A DNA stretch of 64,000 nt from Mycobacterium sp. URHB0044 (GTDB lineage Bacteria; Actinomycetota; Actinomycetes; Mycobacteriales; Mycobacteriaceae), in contig NZ_JIAW01000002.1 in NCBI RefSeq assembly GCF_000620625.1, forward strand, positions 62,001 to 126,000. Direction: 5' to 3'. The stretch's first letter is position 1; every line of letters starts with the position of its first letter. The notes under the pieces are model-generated. The model had not been told where the DNA came from, did not search any database, and saw only the letters and a list, made by a program, of their open reading frames with translations. The position numbers were made by a program, and so were the translations under genes. Positions 30,363-37,651 of this stretch are shown piece by piece.

Positions 30363-30368
30363 TAGGCT
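30363..30368 (+). promoter_or_regulatory. -10 box of the metallophosphoesterase-pptT-truB operon
   Basis: TAGGCT ends 8 nt before the GTG start at 30377, a leaderless configuration. No Shine-Dalgarno is visible. Confidence 0.45.
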
Positions 30369-30376
30369 CGGCAGTT

Positions 30377-31330
30377 GTGTCTCTGGAACATCGGCACCCA
30401 ACCCTCTGGGCGATCAGCGACCTTCACATCGGTCACACCGGCAACAAGCCTGTCACCGAGTCGCTTCATCCGGCATCGCCCGACGACTGGCTGATCGTCG
30501 CCGGCGACGTCGCCGAGCGCACCGATGAAATCAGATGGTCCCTGGACCTGCTGCGCAAGCGCTTCGCCAAGGTGATCTGGGTGCCCGGAAACCACGAACT
30601 GTGGACCACCGGCAAGGACCCGATGCAGATCTTCGGCCGGGCACGCTACGACTACCTGGTCAACATGTGCGACGAGATGGGCATCGTCACGCCCGAGCAT
30701 CCGTTCCCGGTGTGGACCGAGGAGGGCGGACCGGCGACCATCGTGCCGATGTTCCTGCTCTACGACTACTCGTTCCTGCCGGAGGGCACGGCCACCAAGG
30801 CCGAGGGTTTGGCGTTGGCCCGCGAGCGCAACGTGGTGGGCACCGACGAGTTCCTGCTGTCCGCCGAGCCCTACGCCACCCGCGACGCATGGTGCCGCGA
30901 CCGGATCACCCAGACCCGCAAGCGGCTGGAGGACCTGGACTGGATGACGCCGACCGTTCTGGTGAACCACTTCCCGATGGTGCGCGAACCGTGTGAGGCG
31001 ATGTTCTACAAGGAGTTCGCCCTGTGGTGTGGCACCACCGCCACCGCCGACTGGCACACCCGCTACAACGCGATCTGCTCGGTCTACGGCCACCTGCACA
31101 TACCGCGGACCACGTGGTATGACGGCGTGCGGTTCGAAGAGGTGTCGGTCGGCTATCCGCGAGAGTGGCGGCGCCGCAAGCCGTATCGATGGATGCGTCA
31201 GATCCTGCCGGACCCGAAGTATCCGCCCGGCTATCTCAACGAGTTCGGCGGCCACTTCGAGCTCACCGACGAGATGCGCGGCCATGCGGAGAAGATGCAG
31301 GCGCGAATCAGGGACCGGCAGGCCAGGTGA
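30377..31330 (+). CDS. Metallophosphoesterase, Rv2795c-like
   Basis: A 317-residue calcineurin-like phosphoesterase. All metal motifs are visible: LWAISDLHIGH (D-x-H), IVAGDVAER (GD), WVPGNHELW (GNHE), VNHFPM and SVYGHLHIPRT (GH-x-H). It is very close to M. tuberculosis Rv2795c, the partner gene of pptT that is reported there to reverse carrier-protein phosphopantetheinylation (PptH). The GTG at 30377 fits the start of that family. The next gene overlaps its stop, so hydrolase and transferase are made from one mRNA. Confidence 0.92.
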   Translation: MSLEHRHPTLWAISDLHIGHTGNKPVTESLHPASPDDWLIVAGDVAERTDEIRWSLDLLRKRFAKVIWVPGNHELWTTGKDPMQIFGRARYDYLVNMCDEMGIVTPEHPFPVWTEEGGPATIVPMFLLYDYSFLPEGTATKAEGLALARERNVVGTDEFLLSAEPYATRDAWCRDRITQTRKRLEDLDWMTPTVLVNHFPMVREPCEAMFYKEFALWCGTTATADWHTRYNAICSVYGHLHIPRTTWYDGVRFEEVSVGYPREWRRRKPYRWMRQILPDPKYPPGYLNEFGGHFELTDEMRGHAEKMQARIRDRQAR

Positions 31331-31998
31331 TGAGCAGCAACAAGTTGCTCGGCGGGGTGCTGCCCGATCAGGTGGCGGCGGCCGAACTCTACGACGACCC
31401 ACCCGATCTGGCGCCGCTGCCCGAGGAGGAACCGCTGATCGCCCGCTCGGTGGCCAAGCGGCGCAACGAATTCGTCACCGTGCGCTATTGTGCACGCCAG
31501 GCGCTCGGCGAACTGGGGCTGCCGCCGGTGCCGATTCTGAAGGGGGACAAGGGCGAGCCGTGCTGGCCGGACGGCGTGGTCGGCAGCTTGACGCACTGTG
31601 AAGGCTTCCGCGGCGCGGTGGTGGGCCGCCGGGCCGAAGTCCGCACGATCGGCATCGACGCCGAACCCCATGACGTGCTGCCCAAGGGTGTGTTGCCGGC
31701 CATCAGCCTGCCCGCAGAACGTGCCGAGCTCGCGGGATTGCCTGCCAGCCTGCACTGGGATCGAATTCTGTTCTGCGCCAAGGAGGCGACGTACAAGGCC
31801 TGGTTTCCACTGACACACCGGTGGCTGGGCTTCGAGGATGCGCACATCACCTTTACGGTCGATGGTTCTTCAGACGCAGGCACGTTCACCTCGGCGATTC
31901 TCATCGATCCGGCCGCCGAGTCGGGGCCGCCGTTGACCTCGCTGACCGGGCGCTGGTCGGTGCGCGACGGTCTGGCGCTGACGGCGATCGTGTTGTGA
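31330..31998 (+). CDS. pptT: 4'-phosphopantetheinyl transferase PptT
   Basis: A 222-residue Sfp-type transferase that activates acyl-carrier domains of polyketide and peptide synthases for mycolate and siderophore assembly. The magnesium motif is IGIDAEPHD (about residue 111-119) and the second motif is [12 protein letters not shown] (about residue 148-159). The start is ATG 31330 (TGATG with the upstream stop), with GTG 31327 as an alternative. It overlaps truB as GTGA. In M. tuberculosis the orthologue is essential. Confidence 0.95.
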   Translation: MSSNKLLGGVLPDQVAAAELYDDPPDLAPLPEEEPLIARSVAKRRNEFVTVRYCARQALGELGLPPVPILKGDKGEPCWPDGVVGSLTHCEGFRGAVVGRRAEVRTIGIDAEPHDVLPKGVLPAISLPAERAELAGLPASLHWDRILFCAKEATYKAWFPLTHRWLGFEDAHITFTVDGSSDAGTFTSAILIDPAAESGPPLTSLTGRWSVRDGLALTAIVL

Positions 31999-32897
31999 GT
32001 ACCAACCCCAGTCCCGGCATCGTCGTCGTCGACAAGCCCGCCGGGTGGACCAGTCATGACGTCGTCGGCCGCTGTCGCCGGCTGTTCGGCACCCGCAAGG
32101 TGGGGCACGCGGGGACCCTGGACCCGATGGCCACGGGCGTGCTGGTGGTGGGCATCGAGCGGGCCACCAAGATCCTCGGCTTGCTCACCACGACCGACAA
32201 GTCGTATGCGGCCACCATCCGGCTGGGGCAGAGCACCTCCACCGAGGATGCCGAAGGTGAACTGCTGCAATCGGTTTCGGCAGCGGACGTGACGGATGCC
32301 GCCATCGGTGCGGCCGTTTCGCGCCTGCGCGGCGACATCGAGCAGGTGCCGTCGTCGGTCAGCGCCATCAAGGTGGACGGGCAGCGCGCGTACAAACTCG
32401 CCCGCGAGGGCAAGACGGTCGAACTGGCCGCGCGACGGGTGCGGATCGACCGCTTCGAGGTGCTGGCGACCCGCCGACCCCACGAGGTTCCCGATGGGCT
32501 GATCGACGTCGACGTCGAGGTGGACTGCTCGTCGGGCACCTACATCCGGGCGCTCGCTCGCGACGTCGGCGAAATACTCGGTGTCGGTGGGCATCTCACC
32601 GCACTGCGGCGCACCCGCGTAGGCCGGTTCGGGCTGGGGGAGGCCCACACGCTCGACGAACTCGCGGACGCACCGCGTCTGAGCCATTCGCTGGACGAGG
32701 CGTGCCTGCTGACCTTCCCGCGTCGCGACCTCACCGCCGATGAAGCCGAGTCGGCGCGGCACGGTCGGGCACTGCGGCCTGCAGGCATCGACGGCATCTA
32801 CGCGGCGGCCGCGCCGGACGGCGACGTCATCGCGCTGCTGAGCGACGAGGCGTCGCGCACCAAGTCCGTGGTGGTGCTGCGCCCCGCCACGCTGTAG
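31995..32897 (+). CDS. truB: tRNA pseudouridine(55) synthase TruB
   Basis: A 300-residue pseudouridine synthase modifying U55 in the tRNA T-loop. The catalytic Asp is D43 in [17 protein letters not shown]. Further family blocks are [36 protein letters not shown] and [17 protein letters not shown]. The GTG start overlaps the pptT stop (GTGA). It stops 5 bp before the end of the convergent SRPBCC gene. The third gene of a stable mycobacterial operon. Confidence 0.96.
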   Translation: MSTNPSPGIVVVDKPAGWTSHDVVGRCRRLFGTRKVGHAGTLDPMATGVLVVGIERATKILGLLTTTDKSYAATIRLGQSTSTEDAEGELLQSVSAADVTDAAIGAAVSRLRGDIEQVPSSVSAIKVDGQRAYKLAREGKTVELAARRVRIDRFEVLATRRPHEVPDGLIDVDVEVDCSSGTYIRALARDVGEILGVGGHLTALRRTRVGRFGLGEAHTLDELADAPRLSHSLDEACLLTFPRRDLTADEAESARHGRALRPAGIDGIYAAAAPDGDVIALLSDEASRTKSVVVLRPATL

Positions 32898-32901
32898 CCG
32901 A

Positions 32902-33351
32902 TCAGCCGTACAGCGCCTCGAACCGTTCTATCGACTTCTCGATGTCGCCCTTCACGGCGCGGGCCGCCGCTGCTCCGATCGGGCCGAACAGAGGCCTGCC
33001 GCCCAGATCGAGCTTGACGGTGAACGAGCTGCCCGCGTCCTTCGGCGCCACGGTCATCGTGAGGGCGTACTTGGCACCGCCGACGCCGTCGCCGGTGATC
33101 TCCAGCGACCCCGTGGTTCTTGAAGATGATGGCGGATCGAACTTCCGCACCGTCCACGTCACCCGGTTGCGCAAGCCCTTGGCACCTGCCACGCCGATGA
33201 CCGTGGTTCCGACGGTGAGTTCGTCGGGAAGTTCCGATCGCCACCCCTGATGCATCTGCAGCCAGTCGCCCAATTCCGCGAGGTTGGACACATGCACCCA
33301 CGCGTCCTCCGGAGTGAGGGAAAGCGTTCGGGTCAGCTCGAGTTTCGCCAC
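32902..33351 (-). CDS. SRPBCC-fold protein (Rv0910-like)
   Basis: A 149-residue START/SRPBCC-type protein: LELTRTLSLTPEDAWVHVSNLAELGDWLQMHQGW at the start, a beta-strand series (YALTMTVAP, SFTVKLDLGG), and a C-terminal helix AARAVKGDIEKSIERFEALYG. Such proteins bind hydrophobic ligands. Databases label close relatives a toxin (Rv0910 family), but no antitoxin gene is adjacent, so that name is not supported here. It is followed by a divergent TetR gene. Confidence 0.8.
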   Translation of the reverse strand: MAKLELTRTLSLTPEDAWVHVSNLAELGDWLQMHQGWRSELPDELTVGTTVIGVAGAKGLRNRVTWTVRKFDPPSSSRTTGSLEITGDGVGGAKYALTMTVAPKDAGSSFTVKLDLGGRPLFGPIGAAAARAVKGDIEKSIERFEALYG

Positions 33352-33505
33352 CCCCGGATCGTAGAGGGAGCAACGCGATTACCTGCCGATCTGGAGGTAA
33401 CATCGATCCACCGACCGGGGGTGGGAAGGGGCCGACGCAGTCAGCACACGTGAGGGCGCGGACGTCCGACGCGGGCGGCGCACTCAGGCCGAACGCAGTG
33501 CCGCC

Positions 33506-34093
33506 ATGCGCCTGCGCCTGCTCAATGCCACCGTCGAGTGTCTGGTGGCGTATGGCTATGCGGGCACCACCACGCACCGCGTCGCCGAGTTGGCCGGAGT
33601 CACCCGAGGCGCGCAGATCCATCACTTCCGCGCCAAGGAGGATCTGGTGGTCGCGGCGATCGAGCACCTGGCGCAGCAGCGGGCTCAGGTGACCATTCGC
33701 GAAGTAGGCCGAATCCGCGACAGTGTCGATCCGGCGACGGCCGTCCTGGACTTCCTCTGGGATTTGCATCAGGGCCCGATCTTCGTTGCCACACTTGAGC
33801 TTTGGATGGCTTCTCGAACCGATCCGACACTCGCGCATCACGTTCAGCGGGTGGAGCCGGTGGTGAACGGCGCATTGTTCGCGGCGATCGGGCAGGTACT
33901 GCCCGACCGGGCCGCGCAGAAGGACCTGAGAGACTCGGTCTACACGGCGATGGATGCGCTGCGGGGAATCCTGTTGACCGGCTTCGTCGACGGCGACGTC
34001 GGCCGGTTGCGCAAGCGTTGGGATCGGGCGAGCTCCCGCCTGCGGCGCGATCTCAGCGAGGCGCTCGCGTCGGACGGGCGTCCGCAGACCTGA
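33506..34093 (+). CDS. TetR-family regulator with a doubtful start
   Basis: From the ATG at 33506 the product is 195 residues with a complete HTH (TTTHRVAELAGVTRGAQIHHFRAKEDLVVAAI). The same frame stays open upstream to a TAA at 33398 and encodes RRGRRTQAERSAAM directly before, the usual first helix of this subfamily. No ATG, GTG or TTG occurs upstream in frame. A GTC at 33440 would give V-S-T-R-E-G and has GGGAAGGGG at ideal spacing. Either GTC is the start, the base is an error or mutation, or the shorter form is made. The SRPBCC gene downstream is the likely target. Confidence 0.8.
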   Translation: MRLRLLNATVECLVAYGYAGTTTHRVAELAGVTRGAQIHHFRAKEDLVVAAIEHLAQQRAQVTIREVGRIRDSVDPATAVLDFLWDLHQGPIFVATLELWMASRTDPTLAHHVQRVEPVVNGALFAAIGQVLPDRAAQKDLRDSVYTAMDALRGILLTGFVDGDVGRLRKRWDRASSRLRRDLSEALASDGRPQT

Positions 34094-34152
34094 ACTGGCA
34101 TGGGCCACAAGGGAGGAAAAAGTCCCGTCGTGCTGCGTTCCGGCCAACTTAG

Positions 34153-34170
34153 ATACCAACTGGCAGGTAT
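34153..34170. promoter_or_regulatory. Candidate TetR operator overlapping the SRPBCC promoter
   Basis: ATACC and GGTAT form an inverted repeat with an 8-bp spacer that itself holds CCA-AC-TGG. A -10-like TATGCT (34168-34173) overlaps the right half, so a bound regulator would block the promoter of the gene starting at 34224. Confidence 0.5.
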
Positions 34171-34223
34171 GCTACCGACACCACGAAGCGCACCTGACCG
34201 ACGAACGAATGCAAGGAGCGGGC

Positions 34224-34730
34224 ATGGGCCATGTCGCAGTCTCCCGGCATCTCGCCGCCGCCCCGGATGCACTGTGGGCGATCGTCGCCGATCCACGGAC
34301 CTGGGATGAGTGGTTCACGGTGCACGGCCGCTGGCTGGTGGAGCCGCCGGCCAGTCTCGCAGCGGGGACGAGACTGACCGCAGGCATGTTCATCTTGGGT
34401 GTCGCCAACAACATCGTGTGGACGGTGGAGTCGATCATCGCTCCGGTCAGCATGATGATGGTCGGGACCGGAGTGGCAGGCCTGACCGCCCAGTGCGGCT
34501 TCACCATCACCCCCGCGGGAACGGGCTCGCGGTTCACCGTCGTCGGCGACTTCGCCGGGACCCTCGTCAGGGGCTCCGTCGTCAAAGCCGTCGAGCGAGA
34601 GGGAGTCGCGCAGCTGGTGAAGAGCATGGCGCTGCTCGAAGCCCTGGCGTCGGGCAGCGAGGCCCGTGCCCGGGCGGGCGCCCTGCGGCCGGCGCTTCGC
34701 CTGGTACACGGACTGGGGCCAACGGGTTAG
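34224..34730 (+). CDS. SRPBCC-family protein
   Basis: A 168-residue SRPBCC/polyketide-cyclase-like protein. It begins MGHVAVSRHLAAAPDALWAIVADPRTWDEWFTVHGRW, followed by the strand series GTRLTAGMFILGVANNIVWTVE and the C-terminal helix VVKAVEREGVAQLVKSMALLEALA. The ATG at 34224 is chosen because AAGGAG (34213-34218) precedes it by 5 nt. An ATG five codons earlier has no such site. It resembles the gene at 32902 in layout, so two SRPBCC genes flank the TetR gene. Ligand unknown. It ends in a 4-bp convergent overlap with the SirR gene. Confidence 0.82.
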   Translation: MGHVAVSRHLAAAPDALWAIVADPRTWDEWFTVHGRWLVEPPASLAAGTRLTAGMFILGVANNIVWTVESIIAPVSMMMVGTGVAGLTAQCGFTITPAGTGSRFTVVGDFAGTLVRGSVVKAVEREGVAQLVKSMALLEALASGSEARARAGALRPALRLVHGLGPTG

Positions 34731-35440
34731 GCGACCACCCAGATCGCCTGCGCCGCAGGGCTTCCCAGATCCACGGTGGTCTCACCTGCGTCGCCGGGCG
34801 CCGCGGGATTCGCGGGGTTCTCTATGGCCACCGAGATCATCCCCGCGAAGTCGCGCCGGGCGAGCACCCGCAGCCGCGAGTCCAGGCTGATGCCGACACT
34901 GTCGAAGTAGCGCAGCATCTCGGGATCTGCATCCGAGATCCGTGCCACCGTGCCCGCGTCGCCGTCGTGGCACACCGACAGCTGGCGCGCGGGTGGCGTG
35001 GGCACCTGGCCATCGGCAGCCGGGATGGGATCGCCGTGCGGATCGCGGGTGGGATAGCCGAGCTTGGCGTCGATGCGGTCGAGCATCCGGTCGGATACCG
35101 CGTGCTCGAGCACCTCGGCCTCGTCATGGACCTCGTCCCAGCCGTAGCCGAGTTCGTTGACCAGAAACGTCTCCATCAGCCGGTGGCGTCGCACCATCGC
35201 CAGCGCCGCCTTGCGCCCCGCCTCGGTCAGCGTCACCGCGCCGTACTTCTCGTGGTCGACCAGTCCCTGGTCGGCGAGCTTGCGGATGGATTCCGACGCG
35301 GTGCTCGCCGACACCCCGATCCGTTCGGCGAGCAGCTTCGTGCTGACTTTCTCCAGCGACCATTCCTGCGCGGTCCAGATGACCTTCAGATAGTCCTCGG
35401 CAACCGTCGACAGGTCGCGCTGATTGCCTTCAGGAGTCAC
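34727..35440 (-). CDS. sirR: DtxR-family metal-dependent regulator SirR/MntR
   Basis: A 237-residue DtxR-type repressor. Domains: HTH (LAERIGVSASTASESIRKLADQGLVDHEKYGAVTLTEAGRKAA), metal-binding/dimerisation domain (RHRLMETFLVNELGYGWDEVHDEAEVLEHAVSDRMLDRIDAKLG, with the His and Glu ligands), and a C-terminal FeoA/SH3-like domain (TVARISDADPEMLRYFDSVGISL). The HH-containing dimerisation helix and the position next to ribF match M. tuberculosis Rv2788 (SirR). Manganese is the more likely metal, as inference. The GTG at 35440 gives MTPEGNQRDLS. A TTG two codons before is possible. Confidence 0.92.
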   Translation of the reverse strand: MTPEGNQRDLSTVAEDYLKVIWTAQEWSLEKVSTKLLAERIGVSASTASESIRKLADQGLVDHEKYGAVTLTEAGRKAALAMVRRHRLMETFLVNELGYGWDEVHDEAEVLEHAVSDRMLDRIDAKLGYPTRDPHGDPIPAADGQVPTPPARQLSVCHDGDAGTVARISDADPEMLRYFDSVGISLDSRLRVLARRDFAGMISVAIENPANPAAPGDAGETTVDLGSPAAQAIWVVA

Positions 35441-35448
35441 AACCAAGA

Positions 35449-35473
35449 AGTTTAGGCAATGATCACCTCAACT
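35449..35473. promoter_or_regulatory. DtxR/MntR-type box upstream of sirR
   Basis: AGTTTAGG (35449-35456) and CCTCAACT (35466-35473) are inverted repeats with one mismatch and a 9-bp spacer. They lie 9 bp before the sirR start and 48 bp before ribF. This resembles MntR/DtxR boxes and suggests autoregulation. Confidence 0.45.
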
Positions 35474-35521
35474 GGGGATCCAGCGACGACGACGGGGCCG
35501 CCGCGCCGTACGCTTGCAGAC

Positions 35522-36499
35522 GTGCAGCGCTGGCGGGGTCAGGACGAGATCCCCACGGACTGGGGCAGATGCGTCGTCACGATCGGCGTGTTCGACGGTG
35601 TGCACCGTGGACACGCCGAACTGATCAATCATGCCGTCAAGGCCGGCCGGTCCCGTGAGGTGCCGACCGTCTTGATGACGTTCGATCCGCATCCGATGGA
35701 AGTCGTGTTCCCTGGCAGCCATCCGGCCCAGCTCACGACGCTGACCCGGCGCGCCGAACTCGTCGAGGAAATGGGCATCGACGTCTTCCTCGTCATGCCG
35801 TTCACCCACGACTTCATGAAGCTGACCCCCGAGCGCTACATCCACGAGTTGCTCGTCGAACGGCTGCACGTCGTCGAGGTCGTGGTCGGCGAGAACTTCA
35901 CCTTCGGCAAGAAGGCTGCGGGCACGGTGGGCATGCTGCGCAAGGCCGGTGAGCGGTTCGGCTTCGCCGTCGAGAGCATGTCGCTGGTGGCCGAGCATCA
36001 CCGCGACGAGACGGTGACGTTCTCGTCCACCTACATCCGGTCCTGCGTCGACGCCGGTGACGTGGTGGCCGCGACGGAGGCGCTGGGCCGGCCGCACCGG
36101 GTCGAAGGCGTCGTGGTGCGCGGCGACGGCCGCGGCAAGGTCCTGGGCTTTCCCACCGCCAACGTCGCGCCGCCGATGTTCTCGGCGATCCCCGCCGACG
36201 GTGTGTACGCCGCGTGGTTCACGGTGCTGGGGCACGGCCCGGTGATGGGCACCGTCACGCCCGGCGAGCGGTACCAGGCGGCGGTGTCGGTGGGCACAAA
36301 TCCGACGTTCTCGGGCCGCACGCGCACCGTGGAGGCGTTCGTCCTCGACACGGAAGCCGATCTGTACGGTCAGCACGTCGCGGTCGACTTCGTCGCCCGC
36401 ATCCGGGGGCAGGAGAGGTTCGCCTCGGTCGACGACCTCATCACGGCGATGGGCGCCGATACCGCCAAGGCGCGGACGATTCTGCGCGATTCCTTCTGA
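35522..36499 (+). CDS. ribF: Bifunctional riboflavin kinase / FAD synthetase
   Basis: A 325-residue RibF making FMN and FAD. The N-terminal nucleotidyltransferase domain has VVTIGVFDGVHRGHAELI (the HxGH-type motif) and FSSTYIRSCVDAGDVVAATEALGRP. The C-terminal kinase domain shows GRGKVLGFPTANV with the Thr-Ala-Asn motif and AVSVGTNPTF. The GTG at 35522 gives VQRWRGQDEIPTDWGR, the start seen in M. tuberculosis Rv2786c. Longer in-frame starts exist back to 35459 but run into the regulator's operator. Confidence 0.95.
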   Translation: MQRWRGQDEIPTDWGRCVVTIGVFDGVHRGHAELINHAVKAGRSREVPTVLMTFDPHPMEVVFPGSHPAQLTTLTRRAELVEEMGIDVFLVMPFTHDFMKLTPERYIHELLVERLHVVEVVVGENFTFGKKAAGTVGMLRKAGERFGFAVESMSLVAEHHRDETVTFSSTYIRSCVDAGDVVAATEALGRPHRVEGVVVRGDGRGKVLGFPTANVAPPMFSAIPADGVYAAWFTVLGHGPVMGTVTPGERYQAAVSVGTNPTFSGRTRTVEAFVLDTEADLYGQHVAVDFVARIRGQERFASVDDLITAMGADTAKARTILRDSF

Positions 36500-36514
36500 G
36501 CACTGGTGCGCTGT

Positions 36515-36520
36515 TAGACT
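36515..36520 (+). promoter_or_regulatory. -10 box of rpsO
   Basis: TAGACT lies 81 nt before the rpsO GTG, downstream of the ribF stop. It would give a leader of about 75 nt containing the hairpin at 36534-36561. Confidence 0.4.
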
Positions 36521-36533
36521 CTCCGGCGACCCA

Positions 36534-36561
36534 GCATTGCTGCAGTTCGCGGTGGCAGTGC
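36534..36561 (+). promoter_or_regulatory. Hairpin in the rpsO 5' leader
   Basis: GCATTGCTGC (36534-36543) pairs with GTGGCAGTGC (36552-36561) over 10 bp with three G-U pairs and an 8-nt loop. It lies 40 nt before the start codon. S15 is known to repress its own mRNA in several bacteria through leader structures. Whether this is such a site is not shown. Confidence 0.4.
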
Positions 36562-36601
36562 CTCAGATGAACCTCGCGGACCGATCAAATGGAGTGAATT
36601 C

Positions 36602-36871
36602 GTGGCGCTTACTGCCGAACAGAAAAAAGAAATCCTGGGCCAGTACGGCCTGCACGAGACCGATACGGGCTCGCCGGAGGCGCAGGTCGCCATGCTGACC
36701 AAGCGCATCTCCGACCTCACCGAACACCTCAAGCTGCACAAGCACGATCACCACTCGCGGCGCGGTCTGCTGCTGCTGGTGGGTCGCCGCCGCCGGCTGC
36801 TGAAGTACGTCGCGCAGGTCGACGTGCAGCGTTACCGCTCGCTGATCGAGCGACTGGGTCTGCGCCGCTGA
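36602..36871 (+). CDS. rpsO: Ribosomal protein S15
   Basis: An 89-residue S15, an early 16S rRNA-binding protein of the 30S subunit. The sequence is fully typical: [69 protein letters not shown], ending [12 protein letters not shown] start follows GGAGTGAATTC, with GGAG about 8 nt upstream. It is placed between ribF and lppU-gpsI as in M. tuberculosis Rv2785c. Confidence 0.98.
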   Translation: MALTAEQKKEILGQYGLHETDTGSPEAQVAMLTKRISDLTEHLKLHKHDHHSRRGLLLLVGRRRRLLKYVAQVDVQRYRSLIERLGLRR

Positions 36872-36897
36872 TCCGACTGAGGGCGCTTCGCGCGGTC

Positions 36898-37365
36898 ATG
36901 TCGGCCGTCGTCATCGCGCTCACGGTTTCGGGATGCTCGTCGGCGGCCGCCGCGGACATGCAGGCAGGTGACTGTCTCAAGATCGGCGGCCCACCCGACC
37001 GCCCGGAAGCCTCGAAGGCCGAGTGTGGCAGCGCCGCTTCGAATTTCAAGGTGATTTCGACGGTGCAAGACACCGACGACTGCCCGTCGGATGCAGATTC
37101 GTACTATTCGACCCGCAGTTCGTTCAGCAACTCCGGCACCACGGTGTGCATGGACGTCGACTGGGTGGTCGGCGGCTGCATGAGCGTCGACCCCGAAAAC
37201 GACCGCGATCCGGTCCGGGTCGACTGCAGCGACGCCTCGGCGCCCGACCGGCAGCGAGCCACCCAGGTGCTACAGAACGTGGCGAACGTCGATCAGTGCG
37301 CCACCGGAGTGGGCTACGCCTACGACGAACGCCAGTTCACGGTGTGCGTCGAGGACGTGCGCTAA
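36898..37365 (+). CDS. lppU: LppU-like lipoprotein
   Basis: A 155-residue exported protein, 26 bp after rpsO. The lipobox is TVSGC with Cys at 13. Six or more further Cys residues (DCLK, AECGS, DDCPSD, VCMDVDW, GGCMSV, VDCSD) suggest disulfides. The signal peptide from the ATG at 36898 is very short and lacks positive charge. The upstream frame encodes a basic L-R-L-R-A-L-R-A-V stretch, but no usual start codon is available. It matches M. tuberculosis Rv2784c (LppU) in position and type. Function unknown. Confidence 0.8.
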   Translation: MSAVVIALTVSGCSSAAAADMQAGDCLKIGGPPDRPEASKAECGSAASNFKVISTVQDTDDCPSDADSYYSTRSSFSNSGTTVCMDVDWVVGGCMSVDPENDRDPVRVDCSDASAPDRQRATQVLQNVANVDQCATGVGYAYDERQFTVCVEDVR

Positions 37366-37651
37366 GCAGTCCCATCGGGCAATCCGGCGATTGCCACGGT
37401 GTAGCATGAACGTGTTTTGAGCTGGAAAGGCTCGAACATCCGGTGCGGTTCGCGCACAACCGCGCGCACCGTTCCAGCGCGTCGCACCAGACCCGTCTTC
37501 GAATGGGCGGTCTTCGGTAGTGGCTGTCGGGCACCCAGCTCGTATGGGTTGGTCCGGCCGCTTCGATCGATGGCCGTCGGGATTTCCCGGGTTCTGGCGT
37601 GTGATGGCGTAAAACACCGAACACGAGAACCAGAGAGGCCTGACGCACGTC
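37366..37651 (+). promoter_or_regulatory. Long leader of gpsI
   Basis: A 286-bp gap. It holds a -10-like TAGCAT near 37403, a hairpin (GGTGCGGTT at 37442-37450 with AACCG..CGCACC at 37458-37470, 4-nt bulge) and a 22-codon open frame (37544-37612, start MGWSGRF) rich in Trp and Phe. PNPase mRNA is autoregulated through its leader in other bacteria, so control here is plausible but not shown. Confidence 0.4.

Noticed and set aside
30332..30377. ATG at 30332 as start of the metallophosphoesterase
   Set aside because: It would add 15 residues upstream of a good leaderless -10 box. The GTG at 30377 matches the M. tuberculosis orthologue start.
32902..33351. Toxin-antitoxin module (Rv0910-type toxin label)
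   Set aside because: Only the SRPBCC-fold gene is present. No small antitoxin gene overlaps or precedes it. The neighbours are truB and a divergent TetR gene.
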